From contig NC_089753.1 of NCBI RefSeq assembly GCF_040412425.1, positions 37,731,413 to 37,795,412 of the forward strand: a stretch of DNA of 64,000 nt, written 5' to 3'. The position numbers were made by a program, and so were the translations under genes. Source of the DNA: Macrobrachium rosenbergii (taxonomy: Eukaryota; Arthropoda; Malacostraca; Decapoda; Palaemonidae). How positions within the stretch are numbered: position 1 is the stretch's first letter; every line of letters begins with the position of its first letter. Below the pieces are notes generated by a model, which worked only from the letters and a program-made list of their open reading frames with translations, ran no database searches and was not told the DNA's origin. Shown here piece by piece: positions 1-12,122 of this stretch.

Positions 1-58
1 AAGCGTCGCTTTTGCCTTAAGGCACAGACCATAAACCCCATCGACATTGGTGTAAATT

Positions 59-114
<56 letters not shown>

Positions 115-222
115 AAAGACCTCTTACTACAATTTGTTCAAGAGTGATACTATGCAGTCACTCTCTCTCTTTGCAAAATGTTTACATTCTGTCAAATTTA
201 CTTAAAAAAGACTTATTCAGCA

Positions 223-269
<47 letters not shown>

Positions 270-371
270 AATAACTCTTACCACAATTTCTTCAAGAGAA
301 ATACTATGTAGTCACTCTCTCTGTGCAAAATGTCTACATTCTTTCAAAGTTACTCAGGAAAAATCTATTCA

Positions 372-412
<41 letters not shown>
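1..412. repeat. Compound tandem repeat: about 155-bp unit with embedded (CT)n
   Basis: (CT)n blocks at about 61-110, 227-266 and 375-412 are separated by two related spacers (111-226 and 267-374). The spacers share motifs such as AAGAG.GATACTATG.AGTCA, GCAAAATGT.TACATTCT and TATTCAGCAT. The microsatellite was therefore duplicated together with its flank as a unit of about 155 bp, giving about two and a half copies. The open frames across it are Ser-Leu readings of CT. Not coding. Confidence 0.85.
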
Positions 413-417
<5 letters not shown>

Positions 418-690
418 CGGATACAACTCACTGCAGCTTATGAAAACTCACACGTCGTGCCTTCCAAAGCCTTCAAGTCGAGGGCTCTTAGACGTCAGTG
501 CCACAGAAGCATTAATCCGGAGAGAAACAAGCGTATTTAATTTTACGAGGCAACTCAAGCTATTGCTAATGACCCTGGGGAATTAACTGGCTGTGTCTAA
601 TCAGCACATGTATAAACATCTCAGCTGTCTTCCAAGCAATCCCTTCCATTCTGACCCAGCCCAAAAATATGACTGGATGACTTAGAAGCT

Positions 691-740
<50 letters not shown>

Positions 741-1369
741 ATACAGAGCTTCATTTGATCTCTTCCCCTCATTTAATTCTCAGATAATGCCAGTCTCTCT
801 CTCTCTATGATGGACGGCTACGACTTGTTAAGTCCAATTTACACTAAGAAAGCGGACATAGGCTTTTGCCTTTTTTAAAAACAAAAATATGAAACAAGTG
901 AGGTCCCATAGGGCACGACTCTGCCACCCACGGAAAAACAATTAGAAAAATCTTAAACACGGACGAGCGTTTGGACAAATCTCAAAATTTAATTAAATCT
1001 TCCTTACGCCACCGACCAACTTTCCAAGAAAATTTCACTGAAATTCGTCAATGCTTTCTTGAGGCATATCCGGATGATCACACCGACAATGAATAAACAG
1101 ACACGGATGAGTACACATCTCCATGCAACTTCGTTGATGGAGGCGATGAAAAAAAAAATACCAAGAATACAAGAAGTCACTGGAGATTACATTCTCGAGA
1201 GTCAACGAAAAGCCAAACGAAGAGAAACCTCTGGAGGCCCAAAAAGGAACAACAGATGTAGCGATACTTCCAGATCCATTTCACAGGTGTGAGAGCACTG
1301 TAAAGGCAAAGAGGGCGTACAGGTGTGAAGGCCAGGCAAAGTCTGCTGTGTGTGCGAGTCCACCAGGTG

Positions 1370-1372
<3 letters not shown>
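413..1372. other. Single-copy, non-coding sequence with short (CT)n
   Basis: I see no gene. It contains a (CT)n array at about 693-738 and a short CT run at about 793-807. The rest is AT-rich sequence without recognisable repeats. A short plus-strand frame at 1059-1292 has no recognisable family features. Confidence 0.6.
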
Positions 1373-1435
<63 letters not shown>

Positions 1436-1783
1436 AGATGAAGTTGTCTAAGGTTTATGAGCGGAGAGCCGAGTGTAGGATTACACCAGCCGATTACACG
1501 GTCGAGCCTCATGTATTATGGATGGAGGGTAGTGTTTCTCGCTCACCGGACTAGGATAGGAAGGAGGAGGAGGTGGATGGAAGTAGTAGTAGTAGTAGTA
1601 GTAATAGTAGTTCGTATTGGAAGAAGAAGAAGAAGAAGAAGAAGAAGAAGAAGAAGAAGAAGAAGAAGAGCAGAGTTTCATGCAAACTTTTGTAGGGTAA
1701 GAGAGCGGTGGCAATATAGTTCATAAGCACTGAAGAAAAATGAGAGAGGGTTGTTCTTTCTTGAAAGTAAGCGCTCTTTCTCT

Positions 1784-1848
<65 letters not shown>
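1373..1848. repeat. Microsatellite cluster (GA)n, (AGT)n, (GAA)n, (GA)n
   Basis: Four arrays lie within 480 bp: (GA)n at about 1373-1434, (AGT)n at about 1584-1613, (GAA)n at about 1620-1670 and (GA)n at about 1785-1848. The same strand stays purine-rich throughout. Frames across the arrays read as Arg-Glu, Arg/Lys or Ser runs and are not genes. Confidence 0.9.
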
Positions 1849-1851
<3 letters not shown>

Positions 1852-2421
1852 CATTTTTTGTTTGATGCACAACAACAAAAACAATATCAGTTGTTTCACA
1901 ACAACAAAAGCAGCAATATCTAGTTTCATGCACTTGAACTTGAGAACCAGGAGGAACAACCTTTTCGTGAAGCAATATAAACACATGCAAAATTAAAACC
2001 TCAAGTGTCGATTTTTAAAAAGCACCAACAATGCATAATCGAGGTTCGGCCGCAAATACCCGTAACTACTCGTCCACAATCCTTCAAAGGACTTCTTCCC
2101 TCCTCTTTCCGTTCGGAAGGAGGGCTTACGCTTAAGAATTCCGCGTAGCGGAGGATGCGTGATGCAGGGTAATATTTCATAGCTTTAAAGGTGGTCCGAG
2201 CATGTGCCAGGCTGTATGTAGGGTATGCTTCGCATTTGCGAGATGCCATTAGCGTATCATGTTAGAAGTATTTGTATTTGTGGCTCACGTTCTTAAAATA
2301 GGCTAAACGTAGAAGGAAACCAAGTTGAAGGTGAATATCATACTGCTCATCTTATAACAAAAGAAAATCTTCTGTATTTTCAATTTTAATTACCATTTTT
2401 TATTCAAATGGGAATTCTACG

Positions 2422-2425
<4 letters not shown>
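1849..2425. other. Single-copy stretch with a GC-richer core
   Basis: About 2040-2250 is richer in GC and CpG than its surroundings and has small palindromes such as CCGCGTAGCGG. It holds an 82-codon minus-strand frame (2001-2249) that I do not recognise, with no splice or promoter context. An old exon, a conserved non-coding element or an unknown repeat are all possible. Confidence 0.35.

Positions 2426-2490
<65 letters not shown>
2426..2490. repeat. (CT)n microsatellite
   Basis: About 32 uninterrupted CT units. It is flanked by AT-rich single-copy DNA (2491-2932) in which I see nothing beyond a short CT run near 2738. Confidence 0.95.
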
Positions 2491-2494
<4 letters not shown>

Positions 2495-2932
2495 TAAAAC
2501 AGTCGAAAAATCATCTTATACTTTTTCATTTTCTAAGTAAATTACGATTCTTCGGTACTTTCTCTTTCACTTTCTAATCAAAGTGAGAGTTTACCAAACT
2601 CTTATTCTCTCTGACAGGTAATTATTGTATGAAGACTCATTATAATAATCACAGCACATGCAAAAGATAACAAAACATTACTCAAACGGTGTCACCTACA
2701 TCAAACTTATTCTTGATTTCATTATCTCCTCAGCAGTCTCTCTCTCTCTTCTTCCCGATTCACGGTGCATAAACTCTTCTGCCCTAAAATGGTTTTCGTC
2801 ATCATTTAGAGAACATTCACATTGAAATATATGCCGGATAAAGAGACCTTTAATAAGCTGAAATGTTTATCATTACATCTTAAACAATCGGCTTTTTATT
2901 ATTCCTTTTATTTTGCATTTTTACCATTCACG

Positions 2933-3206
2933 TATACCTTAGTTTAACCACACCACTGAGCTGATGAACAGCTCTGATATAGGGCTGGCCCGAGGAATTA
3001 GACTTATTTTGCGTGGCTAAGAACCAGTTGGTTATCTAGCAACGGGACCTACAGCTTACTGTGGAATCCGAACCACATTATACCGAGAATGAATTTCTAT
3101 CACCAGAAATAAATTCCTCTAATTCTTCATTGGCCGGCCGGAGACTCGAACTCGGGCCTAGCAGAGTGCTAGCCGAGAACTCTACCGACTCGTCCAACGG
3201 GGAACT
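2933..3206 (-). mobile_element. tRNA-derived SINE, copy 1
   Basis: Read on the minus strand, the element starts near 3206 with a tRNA-like head. The A-box-like segment is GACGAGTCGGTAGAG (complement of about 3181-3194) and the B box is GTTCGAGTC (complement of 3143-3151). A body of about 200 bp follows, ending near 2933 in TTAAACTAAGGTATAC. The same head and body recur at 35472-35750 (+) and 62772-63046 (-). Pol III box spacing and multiple copies in both orientations support a SINE. It needs a LINE in trans to move. I see no poly(A) tail. The host family name is unknown to me. Confidence 0.8.
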
Positions 3207-3319
3207 TTTACCATTCAAAATGCATGCATTCATATAACACAAGAGTACAGCGCCATTAACTCGCTAGACTTGCTTCAACCAAAGAGAGTATCCATTGGTC
3301 AGGAAACAAGTAAAAAATA

Positions 3320-3680
3320 CGCAATCGAGTTTTCTGTACAGCGTATAATCAAGGCCACCGAAAATAGATCTATCTTTCGGTGGTCTCGGTATAATGCTGT
3401 ATGAGTCGCGGCCCATGAGACTTTAACCACGGCACGATGGTGGCCTATCCTATATCGTTTCCAGAAGCATGATTATGGCCAACTTTAACTTTAAATAAAA
3501 TAAAACTACTGAGGCTAGAGGGCTGCAATTTGGTATGTTTGATGACTGGAAGGTGGATGATTAACACACCAATTTGCAGTCCTCTAGCCTAAGTAGTTTT
3601 TAAGATCTGGGGGCCAACAGGAAAAGTGCGGACGGACAGACAAAGCCGGAACAATAGTTTTCTTGCACAGAAAACTAAAA
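3320..3680 (+). mobile_element. Foldback/MITE-like element, family FB1 copy 1
   Basis: First of four same-orientation copies (others at about 22288, 52674 and 57400). Terminal sequences are inverted: AGTTTTCTGTACAG near 3328 and, read backwards from 3679, AGTTTTCTGTGCAAG. Inside are two perfect or near-perfect hairpins: CCACCGAAA / TTTCGGTGG around 3356-3382, and arms of about 37 bp at 3503-3540 and 3562-3600. The 3' part carries GTGCGGACGGACAGAC. No transposase is encoded, so it would be non-autonomous. No target duplication was established. A structured-RNA-derived retroposon is an alternative. Confidence 0.7.
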
Positions 3681-4060
3681 AGTCGAAAACCAGAAAGAGA
3701 CGATAAAAATGCAAGAGAAATATAGAGAAAAACGATAAATAAAAAAAATCATAAAATAAATTTATAAACGAGGCACTGTCGAGGAAACAATCCGGTAAAA
3801 CTGAAGCAATGGTGAATGAAATTTTGCTGGAAAGTTGGAAAGTACAAACGCAAACAAGCGAACTTCCTGAGGTGGTGGTTCAAAATCGATATTTCGATTA
3901 AAAAAAAAAAATACATTTCTGCTGAAGCAGACGTGACGAGCGATTCGATTCCCTTGTCCTGCCAACAAGGAAGGAGGAAAGTGGGGAAATAATCCAAAGA
4001 GAGAGAGAGAAAAAAAAATGAAAAGTGAGGATACACTTTAGTATAAAAAGAAAAGATAAG
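3681..4060. other. A-rich non-coding sequence
   Basis: The plus strand has many A-runs. The long minus-strand frames over 3749-4339 are Phe/Leu/Ser-rich readings of this bias, with no domain I recognise. Confidence 0.6.
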
Positions 4061-4830
4061 GTTGGTGGAGGGGGGTTGGACAACCCCAGAAAAAAAGGAT
4101 AGAAAAAGTGACAAACTCATGGAAAAAGGGGCATACCTAAAAAAAAAAATTAAAAAGTGGGGACAACGATCGTCGTAGACAAAACTCCAAAAAATAATTA
4201 AATTAAGGCAGAAAAAGTTGGTAAAAACTATAAAAATGACAACAGACCCACAGAAAAAAAACAAAAACAAAGAGCGGATATGACTTATGGAAAATAAAAA
4301 TAAAGGGAGATATAACCACAGGAAAAAGAGAGGAAACAAGAGAAAGAGTAAAATAGGGTTATAACTAGAAATAAAGTTACTGACACCTCTAAAAAGGACA
4401 GAGAAAATGTTAGGACATTATCGCAGAGGTAGACACGGAAAGAATATAACTTCCAACAAGAGAAACACTGGGAACAACGCCAGAAAAAAAAACATGTAAA
4501 AGTGGATAGGCAACTCCAGAAAAAAACTGTAAGGATGGATACAGAATGCCATAAAAACATGTCAATGTGGATACATAAATCCAGAAAAACATGTAGAAGT
4601 GGACAGATAACTCCAGAAAAAATGTAAAAGTGGATTGGATACATAAATCCAGAAAAACAAGTAGAAGTGGACAGATAACTCCAGAAAAAATGTAAAAGTG
4701 GATACATAAATCCAGAAAACCATGTAGAAGGGAAGAAACTTAAGCTCTGATAAAATGAACAGGATCATAAAACTCCAGAAAAAGGTTAATGTGGATTAAT
4801 AATACCTGAAGTGGGTCCACAGAAAAATGA
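4060..4830. repeat. Degenerate minisatellite, about 30-bp subunit
   Basis: Variants of CCAGAAAAA followed by ATGTAAAAGTGGATA or CATGTAGAAGTGGACAG recur every 25-35 bp. They are best preserved at about 4490-4730, where two subunits alternate as a dimer of about 60-65 bp. Copies upstream of 4450 are strongly diverged. The minus-strand frames of 140 and 68 codons here are repeat readings. Confidence 0.75.
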
Positions 4831-4833
4831 AAA

Positions 4834-4834
<1 letters not shown>

Positions 4835-4902
<68 letters not shown>
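4835..4902. repeat. (GA)n microsatellite
   Basis: About 34 GA units immediately downstream of the degenerate minisatellite. Confidence 0.95.
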
Positions 4903-4905
<3 letters not shown>

Positions 4906-5119
4906 AAAATAAGGGGTGCAGCGCAAAAAAACATTGTGCACACAACTGAAAGAAATGCTGTTACCAACTCTTGGCAAATCTCCATTATCAGAGATTGCCA
5001 TTTTCTAAGGGTTGCAGGTCCTTCAAAATATCCACCTCTTAACTGCGGCACTCTTTGACTACTTTTGTGTTTCCTTGAGTTGTCTAAAAAATTATACCTT
5101 TTTACGAAAAAGGCCAGTC

Positions 5120-5295
5120 GACATCTACGGAAAGACCAGTGTCTTTGTAAAACTTCATTCCTTATGTCTGTAAAACTCTCATTTCTTTTATATCTTTGCA
5201 AAAATGTCATATTTTATAAGCCTTTGATAAACTCATTTTTTTATGTCTTTGTAAAACTGTAATTTTTTATGTCTTTATAAAACTGTCATCTTTTT
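5120..5295. repeat. Short minisatellite, about 26-30 bp unit
   Basis: TATGTCTTTGTAAAACTGT-like units followed by T-rich spacers recur about six times. The flanks at 4903-5119 and 5296-5690 are single-copy with no recognisable gene. Confidence 0.65.
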
Positions 5296-5689
5296 TTTCC
5301 CAAGACAGGTATAGTAGCCTTGTGCTAATCTCGGTTTTCGTGGTATATGAAAAAAATTACATTAATAGCCGATCCAGTTTACAAGTAAATAATGTAAAAC
5401 AAACTACAAAAATCAACTTAAACACAGCGCATATAATGACCATATATAAGAAACTATTTCATCTCCAGGCCAGATACGAGTACAGTTCTCACACCCTTTC
5501 GAGGAAACAGCAAACGAAATTGAACCCCAAACATCACTCTCTCAATTCAGTTGAAAATTATAGCAGGAGATTGAATCACATAACACCATCTGGAAGCCAC
5601 AGCTGGTCAAAAAGGGTCCCTCGAACGCTATGATATGGCCTAGAAGGAAGCTGCGATTGGTCGCCATCTCAACCAATCAACGACCTTCA

Positions 5690-5691
5690 CC

Positions 5692-5731
<40 letters not shown>

Positions 5732-6578
5732 GTCTCTCTCCACAAACACCTCGTTCGCCGTTAGTGGTCAAGGTTGAAGACAGCGACTGCTCTTTTTGGA
5801 TGGATATGTTACTCGAGTCTTGTCTCCATAACAAAATAGTTCTGGGAGATTGTGCCCGATGGCTGTCGTTGCTAAATAGCAGCGGTAGTGTAAGAGTAGT
5901 AGCGGTAGTAGCAGACATTCAAGGGTCAAGATTCTGTCTTATCAAAAACAAGAGTTTGATCAATATGTCTTTTTCATGCCAAGGATGATTGAGCCTTTGC
6001 CATTCCTTTTCGTCTTATTCTCTGCAGCAGAATTAGCAGTAGTAGTAGTAGTAGCAAAAATGGAAGCGATAATAGCAGCGGTTCCGGAATAAAAAAAAAT
6101 AGCAGCAACTGCGGCAGATAGCGTAGTAGCAGTAGCAGGGAAAGCGGTTGCACTTCCTGCCGTAGGATCGCCCCATAGAAAAAAAAAAATGTTTATCACA
6201 CTTTTTTTTCTAAATTCATTACCACAAAAGACACCTCTTCCTCTGACAAGACATTATTTACAAACTCGCCTTCCCGAGCCACTCCACGCACTCTTTTTTT
6301 CCCCGAGATTTCAACAGCTGAAACGAAAACGGCAGGGCGAGAAAAACGAGCCGAGGGGCATGCATGACGGATAACAGGGCAGGGGCAAGCCGTACCCCTC
6401 CGAGGAAGTCAGCCAACCCGACCATTGTCTGACAGATTACATCCGAACTTGTTCAAACAAAGCCGCCCAAATCCTTTTAAACAAATGGCCCCTTGTCAAT
6501 CAACCCTTTTAGTACAAAAAAAAAAGTAGGTGAAAAAAAAGTCAGGAAACTGAATGGAGCGAACTTTCTCCATTTGAG

Positions 6579-6582
<4 letters not shown>
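5690..6582. other. Imperfect (CT)n, AGT/AGC-rich tracts and single-copy DNA
   Basis: Imperfect (CT)n at about 5692-5740. Scattered GTAGTAG/AGCAGC triplet tracts at about 5880-5915 and 6030-6140. The remainder is single-copy. I see no gene. Frames at 5640-5918 and 5960-6199 are low-complexity. Confidence 0.6.
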
Positions 6583-6625
<43 letters not shown>

Positions 6626-6702
6626 TGGTTAGGATTTATGCTATTTCAGACTGATGCCACACTGAGTAACAAGACTACAGTATACTAGATGAATATTAAA
6701 GG

Positions 6703-6747
<45 letters not shown>

Positions 6748-6761
6748 TAACCAAAGCTTCC

Positions 6762-6803
<42 letters not shown>
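6583..6803. repeat. (CT)n, (GA)n and (CT)n arrays with an inverted pair
   Basis: (CT)n at about 6583-6622, (GA)n at about 6709-6742 and (CT)n at about 6771-6803. The last two are complementary on the same strand, separated by about 28 bp, and can fold into a hairpin. Confidence 0.9.
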
Positions 6804-6805
<2 letters not shown>

Positions 6806-7009
6806 GTGTAAGTGAGTGAGTGAGCGAGTGTGTGGACTTTCCTCCCCAAATACCTTGCAATTACGCCCAAGAATTTATGACTCAACGAGGCTACCCGCCG
6901 GAGGCGCTGCCGAGGATGATCTGACAGCCATAAAACATCCGATAAAACGGTGAATCTCATAAGATCACCTCATGAATACAACATCCGATCCTAGAAATTA
7001 AAATATTAT

Positions 7010-7600
7010 GCATTAGATTTATTGATATGGCATTTTAGAATCTCGCATATAACCGGAAAACATCGTAAAATAACTCGGAAAATGTCGTATCCCGTATATT
7101 AGCAAAAAAGTGCCTTGCATCTAATTCAAAATACCGTATATGATAAAATTATCGTCCACCAACGAAAATTTCATATCAATAAATATCGTACAATATCTTT
7201 AAAGATATCGTATATTAGGAAATTGGTATCGTATTAAAATACTGTATTTTAGGAAACTTGTAAATATATGGAAAAGGGAGTACATAATAGTGAAGTATAG
7301 CGAATTAGCTAAACATTTCGTACATAAACTAAAAATAATCTAAATTAATATAAATTACCATAATTTAAAGAGAAACATCAATCAACAGTATAAAAAAAAT
7401 ACACTGCGCAAAAATCGCACATCAACAAAAATATAATGACGATAAACATACCCTACAATTGACTATAATATAATGTACATTCACCATAGAAAAATGTCGT
7501 ACATTCGCTGTAAAATATCGTACACTGATAAAAATCATCGTACACTAACTTAAAAAAAATGGTGTGCATGTAAGAGAGTTGAATCGTACACCGGCGAAAA
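7010..7600. repeat. Highly diverged minisatellite with ATCGTA core
   Basis: The core AATATCGTA(T/C)A plus a variable AT-rich spacer recurs about every 25-40 bp (for example near 7080, 7130, 7185, 7205, 7495, 7515 and 7540). There are no intact adjacent copies, so this is an old array. Confidence 0.6.
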
Positions 7601-7694
7601 AATAGCCGTGGTTTAAATAATGATTATCATTACAGCCGCTTTTTTTCCAGTCTATGACGCTTGGTACAAAGGATATCATGCTCATCATCCTTTT

Positions 7695-7698
<4 letters not shown>

Positions 7699-7756
<58 letters not shown>

Positions 7757-7813
7757 TTATAGGTGTCGACGGTTTGGTTGGAAGGTGATGATAGTGCGGT
7801 AAAAAGGAGGGTC

Positions 7814-7860
<47 letters not shown>

Positions 7861-7946
7861 AAGACCGAACTGAAATAATAACGCTGGTATTTTGTAACAA
7901 GGGATTTCTCCCGGAGCGCATCACAATACTCCCATTTTAGCTTCAG

Positions 7947-7992
<46 letters not shown>

Positions 7993-7994
7993 TC
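7699..7994. repeat. (GA)n, (CT)n and (CT)n microsatellites
   Basis: (GA)n at about 7699-7753, (CT)n at about 7819-7858 and (CT)n with one G interruption at about 7950-7994. The first and second are complementary across about 65 bp. Confidence 0.92.
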
Positions 7995-8639
7995 TTCTAC
8001 ATTTAAATGTACATAACTGAAGCATAAGAAAATACACAAAAGGTGTAATAAGGAATAGAGGAAACTATCCAACGCACAGCTTTTCAAAAACAGAAGTTAG
8101 AGAATTCGATTTCTGAAGCTGGATTCCCTGTTTATACGCTCACAATACATCGTTGTCATTTCCAGTGATTTCAATCTTCTGTTTTTATACTTTTCTCTTT
8201 CAGAGGAAGTCTCCGTCTCCTATTTATGGGACAGTTTAATACGTTCGTCCTTAACAGCCTGGGTTTTTAAGGACGGTGAAAGAACACACACACATTCACA
8301 TTTTTAAAATATACATACATTGGAAACATACAAAAATACACATTACATTTTTAGTATATGTGTATATATTTACATAAATTTAGTTTTAACAAATAAAACA
8401 GTAAGAATACATACACTTAGTTAAAGCATACATGCACATTTTTCATAATCTTCAACATACACACATACGTAACTACACATGCCCATAAAAGAGTAGAAAA
8501 TAAAACGTATACACCATAAGCCTTTTCAAGTAGAGTGGGACCACTAGTCAACATTATTGGAAAATAAAATGTTTGAAAATTACTGTGGACAGGAAAAACA
8601 ATCGACTTAGAAAAGCAATCGAAAATGATTATGAAATTA

Positions 8640-8640
<1 letters not shown>
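7995..8640. other. AT-rich single-copy sequence
   Basis: Contains many short ACATACA-like words but no clear array. No gene seen. Confidence 0.5.
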
Positions 8641-8994
<354 letters not shown>

Positions 8995-8999
<5 letters not shown>

Positions 9000-9990
9000 T
9001 AATGTAAATATAATGTCTCCGCTTTTGTGGGTTTGCATGTCAGTGCGAGAAGGAAACCTTTTGAATGTTACAGTATTTTAAAAATATTTCACAAACGAGT
9101 TACAGTCAATCAGTATCAATATTACATGATTAATATCACGTCTGTACCTTTGTCTGTGTATTTTGGTATATGGCCTGTATTTGAAATTGTCTGCTGTATC
9201 TGAAATTGTCTGCTGATGGTATCATCATCCTTATTACTTGAGTCGTTCATTGTGACTTGTAAGTGTGTGTGTGTGGGTGTGTGTGTACGTTTGTGTGAAC
9301 GCTCTGAATGTCTGCGAGCATGAGGGCGCTCATGCGGGCGTATGACAGCTCATGCGTCAAAGTTAGGGCGCTGAAACGTGCTTGTAATTCTGTAAAAGAG
9401 TCAGCGTAACATGACCATGGGTATTTCACTTCACCCCCAAACACAGGCGGCCCCCCCCCAACACTGGAGTGGTCTTCCCCAAAGCCCCCTTCCCCTACCC
9501 CTTCACTCCCCTTCCCTACTCCCTCCCTCACTAAATGCCACTCACTCCCTGTCAAAAAGGAAATGTTGAAACCAGCGCAATCGTAAACTCATGGTGGTTC
9601 AGGTGTGAAATACTTCTTCTCTGACTGGCTGCGGTAATGGCTGCTTTGTAAACAATATGAGGATGATATTATGTGTATCATTCAGAATGAGGAACAGCTC
9701 ACACGGAACATGATTAAATGGTTGTTCGCTTTCAAAGAAACATACTATAGAATAAAGTTACCAAAGTTATGTAATAGTGTACAATAGTACAGTGGGAACA
9801 TCACTTAAAAACATAAATACAAAGAAATACAAAAATATTTGCTAACAAGCAAAAACAAACAATATCTAAAAAAAATGGTTTACTTGATTACTTGTCAAGA
9901 GTTTGCGAAGTAAAAGTGTTTAAATTTCATTCCGAAAATCTTAGCGGGTTCCTTGGAACAGTATTTATTATATACCGAGTTTTATGGATT
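8995..9990. other. Single-copy sequence with GT-rich and C-rich tracts
   Basis: GT-rich at about 9257-9295 and a C-rich polypyrimidine patch at about 9430-9535. A 102-codon minus-strand frame (9247-9555) covers both low-complexity tracts and is unlikely to be real. Confidence 0.55.
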
Positions 9991-10190
9991 GTACAATGAT
10001 TTGCACAAGGTTTCCCCAATGAATGCATAGCACAATGAAGTTCATAACTTTTACTGTGAACCATTAACTTTCATAATGAACTCCGTGAATTATACAATGA
10101 ACCCGTGTCTTTTATAATTCAATGACTTGTACAATGAACTCCATGAGTCCCATGACTTTACAATATAAGTATTCAAAACCATCGCCGTTA
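9990..10190. repeat. Degenerate minisatellite, about 25-bp unit
   Basis: The motif ACAATGAA(C/G)T(C/T)..TGA.TT recurs about seven times between 10000 and 10180, with substitutions and length changes. Confidence 0.55.
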
Positions 10191-10257
10191 CAGTAAATTT
10201 CGTAAAAGTTACTGAAAAAAGTAAACCGTAACACGTTTACAATGGATCCCCATTTTA

Positions 10258-10734
10258 ATGGAGATCGTGGCAGTTATAAGCAAGACTCCTTACTTTCACT
10301 CAGAAGTACATCTTGTGCTCTGCTTAGTACACGCAGACACTGGGGCAACATTAACACGGAATAACCTACTAGAAGTCTTTCCAAAAACCTCAAAGAGCAT
10401 TAGACTCGACGGTTCCAATAACCTCACTACTGAAGACGGTACGGCACATGATTCAAAATTTATCCGAGATAGTGGAGAATTTCAAGACCGAAAATACAAA
10501 AAAAAAATATGCAAGAATTCGAAATGTATCCCTCACGTATCAAAGAACTGCGGAGACATGAAATTTTTCCATTTGCAGTTCTACCTTCCAGTAGCTCCTC
10601 TCCTTTCTCTTTTTAATTCTCGTACTATTTTTTTTTTTTTTACAATGATCTTCCTTACATCCAATTCAGTCTCTAAGGTCACCCTTTTCTTCTTTACACG
10701 AGCTCCTTTCATCACGAAAACAAAATGCAGCTAA
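10258..10734 (+). pseudogene. Open frame with a DTGAT motif; possible retropepsin relic
   Basis: This 158-codon frame is the longest one not explained by simple repeats. Residues near position 28 read HADTGATLTRNN, and the next 30 residues (FPKTSKSIRLDG) loosely follow the layout of retroviral-type aspartic proteases, in which D-T/S-G-A holds the catalytic Asp. No zinc knuckle or reverse transcriptase was seen nearby, and the C-terminal third is hydrophobic low-complexity sequence from a T-rich tract. It could be a chance match. Confidence 0.2.
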
Positions 10735-10926
10735 ATAAAAGCAGACGTATTTGAATAGATGTGAACTGGCGGCTCTATCATAATTACCTCGCTACATGAG
10801 GCAAGTAGCTGCCGATAACCAGATACTATTGAAGTAGCACTTTCAGTAGCAGCAGCAGACCATGAAAAACAATGTTAACGACACCAGAACAACAGTAACA
10901 GCAACAGCAGCAGCAGCAGCAGCAAC
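10735..10926. repeat. (CAG)n-rich tract
   Basis: Interrupted CAG/CAA triplets at about 10844-10860 and 10885-10926. No gene is associated. Confidence 0.8.
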
Positions 10927-10929
10927 AAA

Positions 10930-11734
10930 GAATGCCCACCGCCAAAATTGGCTTTAAAAAGGACGCCTTTGCTAAAGAGATCCGACATCACAATAGAGCA
11001 ATGCGAGAGAAGCCTACGAGAACCATCAGTTAATCCGCCTTTAGAAAGGCGGAGTCGACGAAGAGGATGCTGAGAACCAGAGAGGAAAATTCACTGAAGA
11101 GGGACGCGAACAAGGCGCACGAAAGCAAAGTGTCTTTTACAGCAAGACCTAAGAGGTTGTCGGACCAGCTGTTGGCCCTTGTGAGTCTATCTGTAGATCC
11201 ACAGCGCTGCCTTGAAAGGGGATCTCGCGGCTTGATAGCTGCAAAACGCTAACCAGCACCAACTACGTCATATCCAAACCATCGCTATCATCCGTCGCTC
11301 AGAGGGCGACTAAAAAGGCGCGAGATTTCGCGGGCATTTTTAGCCACCCTCCACGATCACGGACGAAAGCACTGCCACGTGCAGCTGTCATCGGAAAATC
11401 ATTTGCAACCGCATTGCACCGTCCAACAGCAGAAACAGGTGTGCAAGAGCAGCAGGTGCAGCCGAAACCGCGGGCCTGGAGTTGAGTAAGACATTACGGT
11501 TTCGAGATAATTGAGCCATCAGCCAGCAGCACCAGCAGCCTTGGCTTACCTTCCCTCCTCCCTCCCCCAGCCCAATACCCTCCCAAAACGCCCATCTCTC
11601 CTCCCATCCTCCTTCCACTCCAATCCTACCACCTCTAACACCTCCTACCCCTTCTGACTCTCTATCTCTCTCATTCGAGCCTTAGAGCGAACGAAAAATT
11701 CTTACACCTCACTTCCAACGACTGGGTCTGCCAG

Positions 11735-11735
<1 letters not shown>
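10930..11735. other. CpG-richer single-copy stretch
   Basis: About 11030-11380 has raised GC and CpG. It contains a perfect hairpin, CCGCCTTT / AAGGCGG, at about 11036-11052 and GGCGCGAGATTTCGCGGGC near 11316-11336, an inverted pair resembling an E2F-type site. C-rich polypyrimidine follows at about 11540-11660. It could be a regulatory element or the edge of a gene. No exon could be supported. Confidence 0.3.
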
Positions 11736-11739
<4 letters not shown>

Positions 11740-11769
<30 letters not shown>

Positions 11770-12075
11770 CTCGGGGGCCGAAGGATGAAAGTAGCACCAA
11801 CACTCGAAGTGGCATTGATTCTGGCACTCTAGGCATTCCACCACGTTTTAACAGGCCCCTGTCTTGGCATCAGCATTAGGCGTGAGCATTTGGTATTCCT
11901 CTGGAGGGGAAAATCTTTCTGCTCATCACAAGCAGAATGACAAGTTAAAAGTTCTGGGAGATGCGAACTCCATATTGCTTAAACGCGCCTTTATATGACC
12001 AGGTGCTAACACCGACCGGAGTGACCTTATGGGTACATAGCACTAGAAAACCTAGGGCTCAGCTGATTCTGCAGC

Positions 12076-12118
<43 letters not shown>
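11740..12118. repeat. (GA)n microsatellites with single-copy spacer
   Basis: (GA)n at about 11740-11767 and about 12077-12118. The spacer and the following 12120-13130 are single-copy, with a short GACAGACAGACAG run near 13070. No gene seen. Confidence 0.85.

Positions 12119-12122
<4 letters not shown>

Noticed and set aside
3141..3206. Genuine tRNA gene
   Set aside because: The head has A- and B-box-like segments but cannot form a full cloverleaf and continues into a repeated body found at three loci, so it is a SINE.
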